From positions 1 through 64,000 of the forward strand of contig CACZKE010000008.1 in NCBI GenBank assembly GCA_902781705.1: a DNA stretch of 64,000 nucleotides. Direction: 5' to 3'. The position numbers were made by a program, and so were the translations under genes. The DNA is from an uncultured Bacteroidia bacterium. Lineage in GTDB: Bacteria; Bacteroidota; Bacteroidia; Bacteroidales; UBA932. Within the stretch, counting starts at the first letter, position 1. Each line of letters opens with the position of its first letter. Below are positions 25,738-33,806 of the stretch, in pieces. The notes below the pieces were generated by a model, which was not told where the DNA came from, searched no databases, and saw only the letters and a program-made list of their open reading frames with translations.

Positions 25738-25785
25738 CTAAATTTTGAAAGTTCTTTAAATATTCTTGCATTATTGGGAATACTG

Positions 25786-25816
25786 TTGAAAAGTCCCGGT
25801 TTTTGTTCTATCTTTG
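25786..25816 (+). promoter_or_regulatory. Promoter of the HAMP-like/trkH/helicase operon
   Basis: TTG at 25786-25788, a 20-bp spacer, then TATCTTTG at 25809-25816, 23 bp before the ATG at 25840. It faces away from the ROK promoter, so the 153-bp region is a divergent control region. Confidence 0.65.
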
Positions 25817-25839
25817 TAGGTTAGGAAAACTGTACGGCT

Positions 25840-26679
25840 ATGTTCGAAAGGTTCAAATACTGGAAAAACAGCATCCGGCTTTCTCTCAAGACGAAGATGG
25901 TCCTCGCCCTGAGCGCCATCGTGGTGGTGCTCGTGCTCTCGAGCATCATCTCCATCCTGGAGTACCGGCGGATGTCCAACTACGTGTCCGAGATGATTGC
26001 GGAGGACATCAACAGCATCAACGTGGCCCAGCGCCTGGCGAACGTGACCGACAACTACAACCTCCAGATTCTCACCGTCATCGGCGACGAATCCCTGAAC
26101 TCCCTTCCGGACTTCGACCAGAAGAAGTTCGTCTTCTACTGCGACTCCCTCCGCTCCTCCTTCACCGAGAAGCAGATGATGCCTATCACGGACTCGGTCC
26201 TGTACTCTTTTTCCGCCTATATGCTTACGTCCCTGGAACTCGAGCAAGTCCTTCAGTCGGACTTCATCGACTCCCGGACCTGGTATTTCGAGCGGCTGCA
26301 GCCGTTCTTCAACCGCCTCCGGTCGGACATCGACCGGCTGAGCCAGGCCATGTACGACGACCTCCAGCAGAATTCGCTCGACTTCGACCGGGGTTTCTAC
26401 CGGAGTATCGTCCCGGGTTTCGTGGCGGTGTCCGTGGGCGTGATCCTGGTCCTCCTGCTGATGTTCTTCATCACCACCTATTACGTGGACCCGCTGGGCA
26501 GGATGCTCAAGGGGCTGGACGATTACCGGTCCATCGGACGGAAGTACGAGAACGCCTTCGACGGGGACGACCAACTCGCGGAACTCAATGAGGGCATCAC
26601 GGAACTGGCCGAGGAGAACCGCCAGTTGCGGCGCCGGATCAAACTGCTGAAGGAAACCCAGCCCAAAAACGCCGAATGA
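25840..26679 (+). CDS. Two-helix membrane protein with HAMP-like segment, no output domain
   Basis: Protein of 279 residues. One membrane helix (about residues 20-42: MVLALSAIVVVLVLSSIIS) leads to a helical extracytoplasmic region of about 150 residues, then a second helix (about 188-210: FVAVSVGVILVLLLMFFIT). The segment after it, YYVDPLGRMLKGLDDYRSIG, has the Pro and spacing of a HAMP linker and runs into a coiled coil (ELNEGITELAEENRQLRRRI). This is the layout of a sensor kinase or chemoreceptor truncated after HAMP. Its TGA overlaps the trkH start by 4 bp (ATGA), suggesting a role linked to potassium uptake (inference). Specific function not recognised. Confidence 0.6.
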   Translation: MFERFKYWKNSIRLSLKTKMVLALSAIVVVLVLSSIISILEYRRMSNYVSEMIAEDINSINVAQRLANVTDNYNLQILTVIGDESLNSLPDFDQKKFVFYCDSLRSSFTEKQMMPITDSVLYSFSAYMLTSLELEQVLQSDFIDSRTWYFERLQPFFNRLRSDIDRLSQAMYDDLQQNSLDFDRGFYRSIVPGFVAVSVGVILVLLLMFFITTYYVDPLGRMLKGLDDYRSIGRKYENAFDGDDQLAELNEGITELAEENRQLRRRIKLLKETQPKNAE

Positions 26680-28124
26680 ACCTGAAGGTCATATCGCGGA
26701 ATGTGGGAACGGCGCTCCTGGTGAGTTCGCTGTTCATGCTGCTGTCGGTCTTCGTGTCCCTCGCGGACGAGGGAGACAGCGCCCTGGCACCGCTCCTGAT
26801 CAGTTTTTCGCTGACGTTTACCGTAGGCGTGTTCCCGTTCATCTTCGTGCGGAGGACGGATCGGATCACCCTCCGGGACGGCTACATGATCATCTTCCTG
26901 TCGTGGTTCCTGTCCTTCGTGTTCGGCATGCTTCCGTATGCATTGTGGGGCGGTCCTTTCACGCTGGTAAATGCCTGGTTCGAGAGCGTTTCCGGCTTTA
27001 CGACCACCGGCTCCACCATCCTGGAGGACATTGAATCGCTGCCGCGGAGTCTCCTGTTCTGGCGCTCGTCGACGCATTTCATCGGCGGCTTGGGCGTCGT
27101 GGTGTTCCTGCTGCTGATCATCCCGAACTCTTCGCCGGTCCGCCTGCGGCTGACCAATATGGAACTATCCTCGCTGGCGCGGGACGACTACCGTTCCCGG
27201 GCCAACAAGACGGTGTTCATCTTCGCCTGGGTGTACCTGGGCATCTGTGCGCTGGCCTTCGTGAGTTATATGCTGGCCGGGATGTCCCCGTTCGATGCGA
27301 TCAATCATGCGTTCAGCGTGTGCGCGACGGGCGGTTTCTCCACGCGGAACCTGTCCATCGGCCATTTCCGGTCGGAACTCATCTCCGTGCTCACGATCGT
27401 GTTCATGTATCTGGCGTCCATCCATTTCGGCCTGATATTCATGACCTTGGCGAACCGGACGCTCCGGCCGCTCAACAACCCGGTGCTCAAGTTCTATACC
27501 CTGGGCCTCATCGTCTGTTCGGTGCTGTCTTCCGTCTCCCTGAAAATGGAAGGAATCGACGCGACCTGGGCGCGTGCCTTCCTGGACGGGACGTTCCATG
27601 TAGTGAGTTACGCGTCCACGTCAGGCCTCGCGATCAGCGACAATTCGGCCTGGCCGGTGCTTCCGTGCTTTATTCTCATCATCTGCTCGCTCGTATGCGG
27701 CTGCTCCGGATCCACCACGGGCGGCCTCAAGATGGACCGGGTGATCGTCCTTTTCGGGGCGGTGCGGATGCAGATCGTCAAGACGCTCTATCCTTCCTCC
27801 GTGTTCGAGGTCAAGTTCGGCCGCCGTATCCTGCGGGACGAGGAAGTGTATCCGCAGATCCTGTACATCGCCCTGTTCTTCCTCCTGATCGGCCTGTCCG
27901 CCATCCTGTGCGTGCTGCTGGGAGATCCGAACCAGCATGCGCTGCTGGGGTCGGTGGCTTCGCTGACGAACGTGGGCCCGTCGCTCGGAAGCATCGGCTC
28001 CCTGGGCAATTTCAATGCGGAACCCAATGCGCTCAAGGTCATCTTCACCGTGGACATGTTCCTGGGCCGTGTGGAAATCTATCCGGTCTTCGCTGTCGTG
28101 GCCAGCATTTTCCACAGGAGGTAG
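26676..28124 (+). CDS. trkH: TrkH/KtrB-type potassium uptake membrane subunit
   Basis: Membrane protein of 482 residues that forms the ion pathway of a Trk/Ktr potassium transporter. The four selectivity-filter loops are visible as GFTTTGSTILEDIE, SVCATGGFSTRN, SYASTSGLA and LTNVGPSLG, each followed by a helix, and GCSGSTTGGLKMDR is the conserved cytoplasmic segment. Length matches TrkH. No TrkA/KtrA nucleotide-binding subunit is seen in the window, so it must be elsewhere if present. Translationally coupled to the HAMP-like gene; the helicase gene follows 3 bp later. Confidence 0.9.
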   Translation: MNLKVISRNVGTALLVSSLFMLLSVFVSLADEGDSALAPLLISFSLTFTVGVFPFIFVRRTDRITLRDGYMIIFLSWFLSFVFGMLPYALWGGPFTLVNAWFESVSGFTTTGSTILEDIESLPRSLLFWRSSTHFIGGLGVVVFLLLIIPNSSPVRLRLTNMELSSLARDDYRSRANKTVFIFAWVYLGICALAFVSYMLAGMSPFDAINHAFSVCATGGFSTRNLSIGHFRSELISVLTIVFMYLASIHFGLIFMTLANRTLRPLNNPVLKFYTLGLIVCSVLSSVSLKMEGIDATWARAFLDGTFHVVSYASTSGLAISDNSAWPVLPCFILIICSLVCGCSGSTTGGLKMDRVIVLFGAVRMQIVKTLYPSSVFEVKFGRRILRDEEVYPQILYIALFFLLIGLSAILCVLLGDPNQHALLGSVASLTNVGPSLGSIGSLGNFNAEPNALKVIFTVDMFLGRVEIYPVFAVVASIFHRR

Positions 28125-28127
28125 CGG

Positions 28128-29558
28128 ATGGACCGGGCCGGCTTCCTATACGACGAATTCCTGCGGCGTTTTCCCTATGAACCCACGCCTTGCCAGGACC
28201 GCCTCCTGCGGGACCTGGGCGAGTTCCTGACGGGGGACGATGCCGATATCCTGGTGGTCAACGGCTATGCCGGTACGGGCAAGACGACGGCGCTCGCCGC
28301 GGTGGTATCGACCTTTACCGAACTCCATACGCCCTGCATCCTGATGGCGCCGACGGGGCGTGCTGCGAAAGTCCTGTCCGGCTATACCGGGCGGCCGGCT
28401 TCCACGGTACACAAGCAGATCTATCGGCAGAAATCCCATGGGGACGACGGTTTCGGGCAGTTTTCCCTGTCGCCGAACAAGGCGAAGGGGACGCTATTCA
28501 TCGTGGACGAGGTGTCGCTCATCGGCATCGACGGCGGGGACCGGCAGGGGAGTGCGACCTTCGGGTCGGGAAACCTGCTGGAGGACCTGATCCTGTATTT
28601 CCGTTCCGGGGTGGACTGCCGGATGATCCTGGTGGGGGATTCGGCGCAACTGCCGCCCGTGGGACTGGACCGGTCGCCGGCCCTGTCGCCGGAGTATATG
28701 GCCGGGGTGGGAGGCGTTCGCTTTTCCGAACTCCGGACGGTCGTGCGCCAGCAGGCGGGCTCGGGCATTCTCGAGAACGCGACGCACCTGCGGGAGTTGT
28801 TGGAGGAAGACTGCGAGATCGCGTTGGACGAGTTAGGCCTTTCCGTCTCCGGATTTCCTGATATAGAAAGGATTACAGGCGGTGAGTTGATCGAGGCCCT
28901 TTCCGATGCCTATGGCCGTTACGGCGAAGATGAGACGGTGGTCCTTTGCCGATCCAACAAGCGGGCGAACCGCTACAACGCGGGTATCCGCGCGCAGGTG
29001 CAGTTCCGCGAGGAGCGCCTCGTCCGCGAGGACAAACTCATGATCGTCAAGAACTGCTACCACTTTGCCGACAAGTTGGAAGGAACGGACTACATTGCCA
29101 ACGGCGATATCTGCAAACTGATCAAGATCGGCGGTTACGAGGAGCGCTACGGCCTCCATTTCGCCGACGCGCGGCTCGCATTTCCGGACTACCAGGACCA
29201 GGAGATCGTCGCGAAGGTCCTCCTGGACACCCTGGATGCCGAGGCCCCGTCGCTTACCTACGAGCAGTCCAATGCCCTGTATCAGGGCGTCAGCGCCGAT
29301 TACGCGCACCTCACCACCAAGAAAAAGCGCTACGACGCCGTGCGGGAAGACCCCTTCTTCAACGCCCTGCAACTCAAATACGCGATGGCCATCACCTGCC
29401 ACAAGTCCCAGGGCGGCCAGTGGGACTGCGTCTTCATCGACAATCCCTTCTGGCAGGATTTCCTCACCCCCGACGACCTCAAGTGGCTCTACACCGCCCT
29501 CACCCGCGCCGTCTCCAAAGTCTATCTCGTGAATTTCAAGGATGAACTCTTCCAATGA
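28128..29558 (+). CDS. RecD/Dda-like superfamily 1 DNA helicase
   Basis: ATP-dependent 5'-3' helicase-like protein of 476 residues. Motif I is VNGYAGTGKTTAL (about residue 40), motif II FIVDEVSLIG (about 125), motif III LVGDSAQLPPVG, the C-terminal RecA domain has AMAITCHKSQGGQWD (UvrD_C_2) and motif VI WLYTALTRAVSKVYLVN. This is the short single-subunit type often annotated as AAA ATPase or exodeoxyribonuclease V alpha-like in Bacteroidota; RecB and RecC partners are not nearby. It is the third gene of the operon with trkH, with no obvious functional link. Confidence 0.88.
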   Translation: MDRAGFLYDEFLRRFPYEPTPCQDRLLRDLGEFLTGDDADILVVNGYAGTGKTTALAAVVSTFTELHTPCILMAPTGRAAKVLSGYTGRPASTVHKQIYRQKSHGDDGFGQFSLSPNKAKGTLFIVDEVSLIGIDGGDRQGSATFGSGNLLEDLILYFRSGVDCRMILVGDSAQLPPVGLDRSPALSPEYMAGVGGVRFSELRTVVRQQAGSGILENATHLRELLEEDCEIALDELGLSVSGFPDIERITGGELIEALSDAYGRYGEDETVVLCRSNKRANRYNAGIRAQVQFREERLVREDKLMIVKNCYHFADKLEGTDYIANGDICKLIKIGGYEERYGLHFADARLAFPDYQDQEIVAKVLLDTLDAEAPSLTYEQSNALYQGVSADYAHLTTKKKRYDAVREDPFFNALQLKYAMAITCHKSQGGQWDCVFIDNPFWQDFLTPDDLKWLYTALTRAVSKVYLVNFKDELFQ

Positions 29559-29565
29559 TTCCATT

Positions 29566-29612
29566 GTCATTTCGAGCGACCTCTTCTGTCATTTCGAGCG
29601 AAGTCGAGAAAT
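29566..29612 (+). repeat. Dispersed palindromic repeat, one partial and one full copy
   Basis: TGTCATTTCGAGCGA occurs at about 29567 (partial unit) and again at about 29588, where it continues to AGTCGAGAAATCT. Same family as at 19391-19417 and inside the exporter gene. It fills the gap between the helicase and the peptidase gene. Confidence 0.75.
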
Positions 29613-29621
29613 CTTAATCAT

Positions 29622-31682
29622 ATGAACGTGAAACGATCTGTACTTCTTCTTGCCCTCCTCCTGTTCTCTCTCACTGCCTCCGCACAGACCTTCCAGTCCG
29701 TGCCCTATGCCTACAAGTGGCTGAATAACAAGGAGGTGGCCTTTTCCTACCAGGGTACCTTCACCGACGATGCCTGCTTCAAACTCGTGATGCCCAAGGG
29801 CACGCGGGTGGAAGGCGTACAGGCCCCCGAGAAGTATGCGGGGTTCCCGCTGCGGCCGGAGGGCGCCGTGAACCTGACCTATTCGCCGGATTCCACGATG
29901 CTGGCCTTCACCCGGGATAACGACCTGTACGTGGTTACGATTGCCGACGGCCGCGAGTGCCGCCTGACCTTCGATGGGACGGCCACGGTCATGAACGGCT
30001 ACGCCTCCTGGGTCTATTACGAGGAAATCCTGGGCCGTCCGTCCCGCTACCGGGCCTTCTGGTGGTCCCCGGACAGCCGCCGGATCGCTTTCTATCACTT
30101 CGACGATACCGAGGTGCCCATGTTCCCGATCTATTCGCCTTTCGGCCAGGACGGGAAACTTCGGGAGACCCACTACCCGAAGGTGGGGGAGAAGAACCCG
30201 GAGGTGAAGATCGGCTTTGTCGATGTCCCCGCGGCCCTGGCCGGTTCGTCGTCGGTGGTCTGGGCCGATTTCGACGAGAAGGAGGACCAGTACTTCGGGA
30301 TTCCGTTCTGGTCCGATGACGCATCGACCTTCTATGTGGCGCGTGAACCCCGGATCCAGAATACCCTGGACCTGTACGCGGTGTCCCCGGTGGACGGGAG
30401 CAAGTCGGTGCTGTATCACGAGTATTATCCCACCTGGCTGGACTGGATCGAGGGCATGCTCTTCTCCGAGAAGGGCCTGTACATGGTCCGGAGTTTCGAG
30501 ACGGGCTGGCAGCAGGTGTATTTCCTGGGCTATGACGGGACGGTGAAGCGCCTGACGGACGGGCCCAACTGGCGCGTCTCCCTGGTCCGGGCGGAGAAGG
30601 ACGGAACGGTGTATTTCACCGCCCAGCGCGACCCGCTCCACATCCGCGGCGCCCTGTACAAGGTGTCCCCGAAGGGTGTCATCACCGCCCTCACCGACGA
30701 ATCCCTGACGGTTTCCGGCGTGCAGTTCTCCCCGGACGGAAAGTACTTCGTTGCGATGACCTCTTCCCTGGAGGTTCCGACGCAACTGCGGGTGTATCAG
30801 ACTTCCAAGCCCTCGAAGAACTATCTGGTTGCCGATGCCGCCGGGCCGGATTTCAAGGCATCGGACTACTCCCTGGGGAAGATCGTCTCCATCGTCCATG
30901 ACGGCTTCGAACTGCCGGGCATCATCTACTATCCCAAGGACTTCGACCCTTCCAGGAAGTATCCTGTCCATGTGGACATCTACGGCGGTCCCGACAGTCC
31001 GCAGGTGACCGACCGCTGGGCCGCTCCGCAGCGCTACGCCTGGTACGCGGAAAACGGCATCATCGAACTCATCGCCGACTGCCGCGCTTCCGGCCACAAC
31101 GGCCGCGCCGGCCTGGACTGCATCTACAAGCAACTTTCGACCGTGGAGGTGGAGGATTTCGTGGCCTGGGCGGAATGGCTCCAGGGTCTCCCGTACGTGC
31201 AGGGGGACAAGATCGGCGTCGAGGGCTTCTCCTTCGGCGGCACGATGACGGCGGTCCTTGTGGCAACGGCTCCGCAGGCCTTCCACTACGGCATCGCCGG
31301 CGGTGGCGTCTATGACTGGAAACTCTACGACACCCACTATACCGAGCGTTTCATGTCCACCCCCGAGGACAACCCCGACGGCTACGCCCGCACCCGCGCC
31401 ATCGACCGCATCGCCTCCTACCCGGCCCGCCCGCAGGGCTCCGCCCCGAAGGAAGGCACCGTCTCCGACGGCTCCGTCATGCTCAAGATCACCCACGGCA
31501 CCGGCGACGACAACGTCCACTACCAGAACACCTTGCAACTCATCGACGCCCTCCACCGCATCGGCGCCGACTTCGACTTCATGGTCTACCCCGACGGTAT
31601 GCACGGCTACCGCGGCTATCAGGGCTCCCACTTCCAGGCCTCCAACCGCGCCTTCTGGCTGAAATACCTCAAGGGCGAATAG
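29622..31682 (+). CDS. Dipeptidyl peptidase IV-like S9 serine protease
   Basis: Exported peptidase of 686 residues that removes dipeptides, typically Xaa-Pro, from peptide N-termini in the periplasm. Signal peptide MNVKRSVLLLALLLF to SAQT. N-terminal beta-propeller (about residues 30-430) includes VYYEEILGRPSRYRAFWWSP with the Glu-Glu pair that binds the substrate N-terminus. The alpha/beta hydrolase domain has the nucleophile Ser 537 in EGFSFGGTM, Asp 630 in TGDDNVHY and His 661 in DGMHGYRG. The reading frame becomes very rich in GC third positions near its end. Monocistronic as far as I can see. Confidence 0.92.
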   Translation: MNVKRSVLLLALLLFSLTASAQTFQSVPYAYKWLNNKEVAFSYQGTFTDDACFKLVMPKGTRVEGVQAPEKYAGFPLRPEGAVNLTYSPDSTMLAFTRDNDLYVVTIADGRECRLTFDGTATVMNGYASWVYYEEILGRPSRYRAFWWSPDSRRIAFYHFDDTEVPMFPIYSPFGQDGKLRETHYPKVGEKNPEVKIGFVDVPAALAGSSSVVWADFDEKEDQYFGIPFWSDDASTFYVAREPRIQNTLDLYAVSPVDGSKSVLYHEYYPTWLDWIEGMLFSEKGLYMVRSFETGWQQVYFLGYDGTVKRLTDGPNWRVSLVRAEKDGTVYFTAQRDPLHIRGALYKVSPKGVITALTDESLTVSGVQFSPDGKYFVAMTSSLEVPTQLRVYQTSKPSKNYLVADAAGPDFKASDYSLGKIVSIVHDGFELPGIIYYPKDFDPSRKYPVHVDIYGGPDSPQVTDRWAAPQRYAWYAENGIIELIADCRASGHNGRAGLDCIYKQLSTVEVEDFVAWAEWLQGLPYVQGDKIGVEGFSFGGTMTAVLVATAPQAFHYGIAGGGVYDWKLYDTHYTERFMSTPEDNPDGYARTRAIDRIASYPARPQGSAPKEGTVSDGSVMLKITHGTGDDNVHYQNTLQLIDALHRIGADFDFMVYPDGMHGYRGYQGSHFQASNRAFWLKYLKGE

Positions 31683-31740
31683 CCAGGTCTAACCTGCCGG
31701 AGAATCTCTTTCGGTCCCCCCACTTTTTCTCCTGCTCCTT

Positions 31741-32248
31741 CAGTGGCTGCAAAACTTGAAGAGCGGCCATCGGCCATATATGTCGTATAACCACGATTGC
31801 CGCTCTTCAGCCACTCTCCAGCCATAGCCTAAAGAGCAGAAACCATCAATGGAACACGGCCTCTACAAGCTCGGTGGGGAGCCGAACGGCGCGAGCGAGT
31901 TGTTTGCGTGAAAAGGTTGCTTTGTTCTGCCACAGTACCTTGGCCAAGGAGAGGCGCTCGGATTGTGACACTTTTGGGACCGGTCGGCTGAAGAGGAATT
32001 GGCCGTGGTTGTCAGCGATTCTTCTTTCTTCCAGTGGCTGCAAAACTTGAAGAGCGGCCATCGGCCATATATGTCGTATAACCACGATTGCCGCTCTTCA
32101 GCCACTCTCCAGCCATAGCCTAAAGAGCAGTGGAACACGGCCTCTACAAGCTCGGTGGGGAGCCGAACGGCGCGAGCGAGCTGTTTGCGTGAAAAGGTTA
32201 CTTTGTTCTGCCACAGTACCTTGGCCAAGGAGAGGCGCTCGGATTGGG
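31741..32248. repeat. Tandem duplication covering the 3' end of the REP-associated transposase gene and its adjoining hairpin
   Basis: 31741-31967 and 32032-32248 are near-identical (offset 291 bp on the left; copy 1 has an extra AAACCATCAA at about 31840-31849). Each copy holds a perfect hairpin TGAAGAGCGGC / GCCGCTCTTCA (31757-31767 with 31799-31809; 32048-32058 with 32090-32100) and the same coding segment for the transposase C-terminus. The duplication makes the transposase frame run on into the first copy in a different frame before stopping. Confidence 0.85.
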
Positions 32249-33032
32249 AGAGCTTAGGGACGGACCGATTGAACAAGTGACGCGCCTGCAGTTCTGAATG
32301 CTTTCTAAGTTGCTTGAAATCATTTTCTTCTACGAACTTCCGGGCGCATTCCTCATCGTGCCTCGCCAGGTCTTTCTTTCGGACATAGAGAAAAGCGATG
32401 TAGCGTTTCGGGGAACCGAACAGGCGCTCGATGTAATCGACATCGATGTAGGAGAGGGGGACGAGCATCCCGGCATCGTCATAGAGCCAGTTGTCGGGAA
32501 TGGGCTCCCGGGTCTTAAACAGTCGCTCGCGTTCCCGGATGCTCAAGTCACCCACGCGGTGATACCGGGAGGTGTCCCGGCGGTGGAAGATCATACTTCC
32601 GATGCCCCATCGATAGTCTTCCGGCAAGAATCGTCCGCCAGCGTCCAGGTTGTTCCGGAACACGTAGATGATCTTTCCCATCAGTTCTTCCTCCGTCGGA
32701 ATGGCGTCTACTCCGATCCGGATTCCATCCTCGACGAAGTGAGAGCGGCCACTGCTCCGGAAATACCTGCCCAGCAACCTTTTGATTTCTCCGACCATCT
32801 TCCCGACCTGCTCCTGCGGCCCGCATACGACCAGATGGAAGTGCGTGTCCATCACGATAATACAGTAAATCCGGATTCCAAAATGCCGGGTCAGGATGGG
32901 GAACAGGTTCATCGCATGAATCTTGTCTTCGTCCGTGTCGAAAAGGACGGCCATCCGGGTTCCGTCCGAATACACATGGAAGCAGTCCTCGACCGGCTTC
33001 TCCTCCCACCGAACGTAATTCTCATACTCCAT
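31863..33032 (-). CDS. REP-associated tyrosine transposase (Y1 HUH family), 3' end rearranged
   Basis: Single-strand DNA endonuclease-like protein of 389 residues. IVMDTHFHLVVCGP holds the His-x-His metal motif of the HUH fold; the catalytic Tyr is probably in KRLLGRYFRSS about 25 residues later, followed by the usual REPETE-like FRNNLDAGGRF region. Residues about 250-320 (LSLAKVLWQNKVTFSRKQLARAV) look like a small helical DNA-binding extension. The last approximately 60 residues arise by reading through a tandem duplication and are unlikely to be ancestral; part of the C-terminus is encoded by a REP-like hairpin. REP-like elements lie on both sides, as expected for this domesticated transposase class. 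Confidence 0.82.
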   Translation of the reverse strand: MEYENYVRWEEKPVEDCFHVYSDGTRMAVLFDTDEDKIHAMNLFPILTRHFGIRIYCIIVMDTHFHLVVCGPQEQVGKMVGEIKRLLGRYFRSSGRSHFVEDGIRIGVDAIPTEEELMGKIIYVFRNNLDAGGRFLPEDYRWGIGSMIFHRRDTSRYHRVGDLSIRERERLFKTREPIPDNWLYDDAGMLVPLSYIDVDYIERLFGSPKRYIAFLYVRKKDLARHDEECARKFVEENDFKQLRKHSELQARHLFNRSVPKLSQSERLSLAKVLWQNKVTFSRKQLARAVRLPTELVEAVFHCSLGYGWRVAEERQSWLYDIYGRWPLFKFCSHWKKEESLTTTANSSSADRSQKCHNPSASPWPRYCGRTKQPFHANNSLAPFGSPPSL

Positions 33033-33259
33033 ATGCCGATTCTTTCCGTACCATAAGCCGATTGTTCCGGAAATCCCTTATCATGGATTCCCTCAGATTC
33101 CCTTACCCGCAAAGGTCGTTCGAATTATCCGTCTAAGCAAAACCGTGTACGGATAAATCCGGAAATCGGCCTCCAGCACCCCTGCTGCTGTGTTTGTGCG
33201 CCATCTTTTTACAGTTCATTTCTGCATTTTCCATCACGTATCATTCCTGCGCGGTAGTA

Positions 33260-33399
33260 AAAACTTGAAGAGCGGCAATGGGCCATAGGAGTGGCTACAG
33301 GGCCGATGGGTGCTCTTCAGCCACTCCCTGGCAGGGGCCTAAAGAGCGGCAATTGCCCCTACAGGTGCCTCCAGGGCATATCCGTGCTCTTTAAGTTTT
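33260..33399. repeat. REP-like double-hairpin element R1 (140 bp)
   Basis: Starts AAAACTTGAAGAGC and ends GCTCTTTAAGTTTT, a terminal inverted repeat with one mismatch. Inside are two hairpins: TGAAGAGC 33266-33273 with GCTCTTCA 33312-33319, and TAAAGAGC 33340-33347 with GCTCTTTA 33386-33393, separated by about 20 bp rich in C and G. About 95% identical to R2, and related to the hairpin beside the transposase gene. Confidence 0.85.
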
Positions 33400-33460
33400 C
33401 ACAGTCTTCACGGATTTGACAGTTTTCACGGTTTTCATGGGCCGAGGGGGGCACGCATCG

Positions 33461-33564
33461 AGGGTGGATATCATGTGCTCGCTTCATGGGTGGATATCGT
33501 GAGAATGCGTCGAGGTTGGTTATCTAGAGTGAGCGATAGGGGTGGATCTCATGAGTGTGGTGCG
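33461..33564. repeat. Four 26-bp tandem repeats
   Basis: Units start at 33461, 33487, 33513 and 33539, exactly 26 bp apart. Conserved core GGGTGGATATCATG (GGTTGGTTATCTAG in unit 3) followed by about 11 variable bases. The region lies between elements R1 and R2. The regular spacing with a conserved core suggests a protein-binding array (inference). Confidence 0.75.
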
Positions 33565-33578
33565 ATTTCTGGATGATG

Positions 33579-33718
33579 AAAACTTGAAGAGCGGCAGTGT
33601 GCCGTAGAAGTGTCTACAGGGCCGATGGGTGCTCTTCAGCCACTCCCCAGCAGGGGCCTAAAGAGCGGCAATTGCCCCTACAGGTGCCTCCAGGGCATAT
33701 CCGTGCTCTTTAAGTTTT
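33579..33718. repeat. REP-like double-hairpin element R2 (140 bp)
   Basis: Second copy of the R1 element in the same orientation, with the same terminal inverted repeat (33579-33592 and 33705-33718) and both internal hairpins. Differences from R1 are concentrated in the first hairpin loop (CAGTGTGCCGTAG against CAATGGGCCATAG), leaving the stems unchanged. Confidence 0.85.
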
Positions 33719-33791
33719 CGCTGTTTTCACGGAATAAACAGTTTTAACAGGCGAGGCGGGGGAATGTAGGGGGAATGTGTGAGAAAATGCT

Positions 33792-33799
33792 TATTTTTG
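33792..33799 (+). promoter_or_regulatory. -7 box TATTTTTG before the YgiQ-type gene
   Basis: TAnnTTTG match 7 bp upstream of the ATG at 33807. No clear -33 TTG at the usual distance. The leader would be very short. Confidence 0.4.
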
Positions 33800-33806
33800 C
33801 ACCACC

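Larger units (their letters stand above)
33033..33806. other. Non-coding region with REP-like elements and tandem repeats
   Basis: 774 bp without a convincing gene between the divergent REP-associated transposase and YgiQ-type genes. It holds the transposase upstream region, the two 140-bp double-hairpin elements (33260-33399 and 33579-33718) and the 26-bp tandem repeat between them (33461-33564). TTTTCACGG-like words recur at 33411, 33424 and 33724. Confidence 0.8.

Noticed and set aside
29589-31631. 680-codon minus-strand frame opposite the DPP-IV gene
   Set aside because: Shadow frame; the S9 catalytic triad and signal peptide are on the plus strand.
33461-33564. Possible CRISPR array
   Set aside because: Only four units, 14-15 bp core with about 11 bp remainder, no true spacers and no cas genes in the window.
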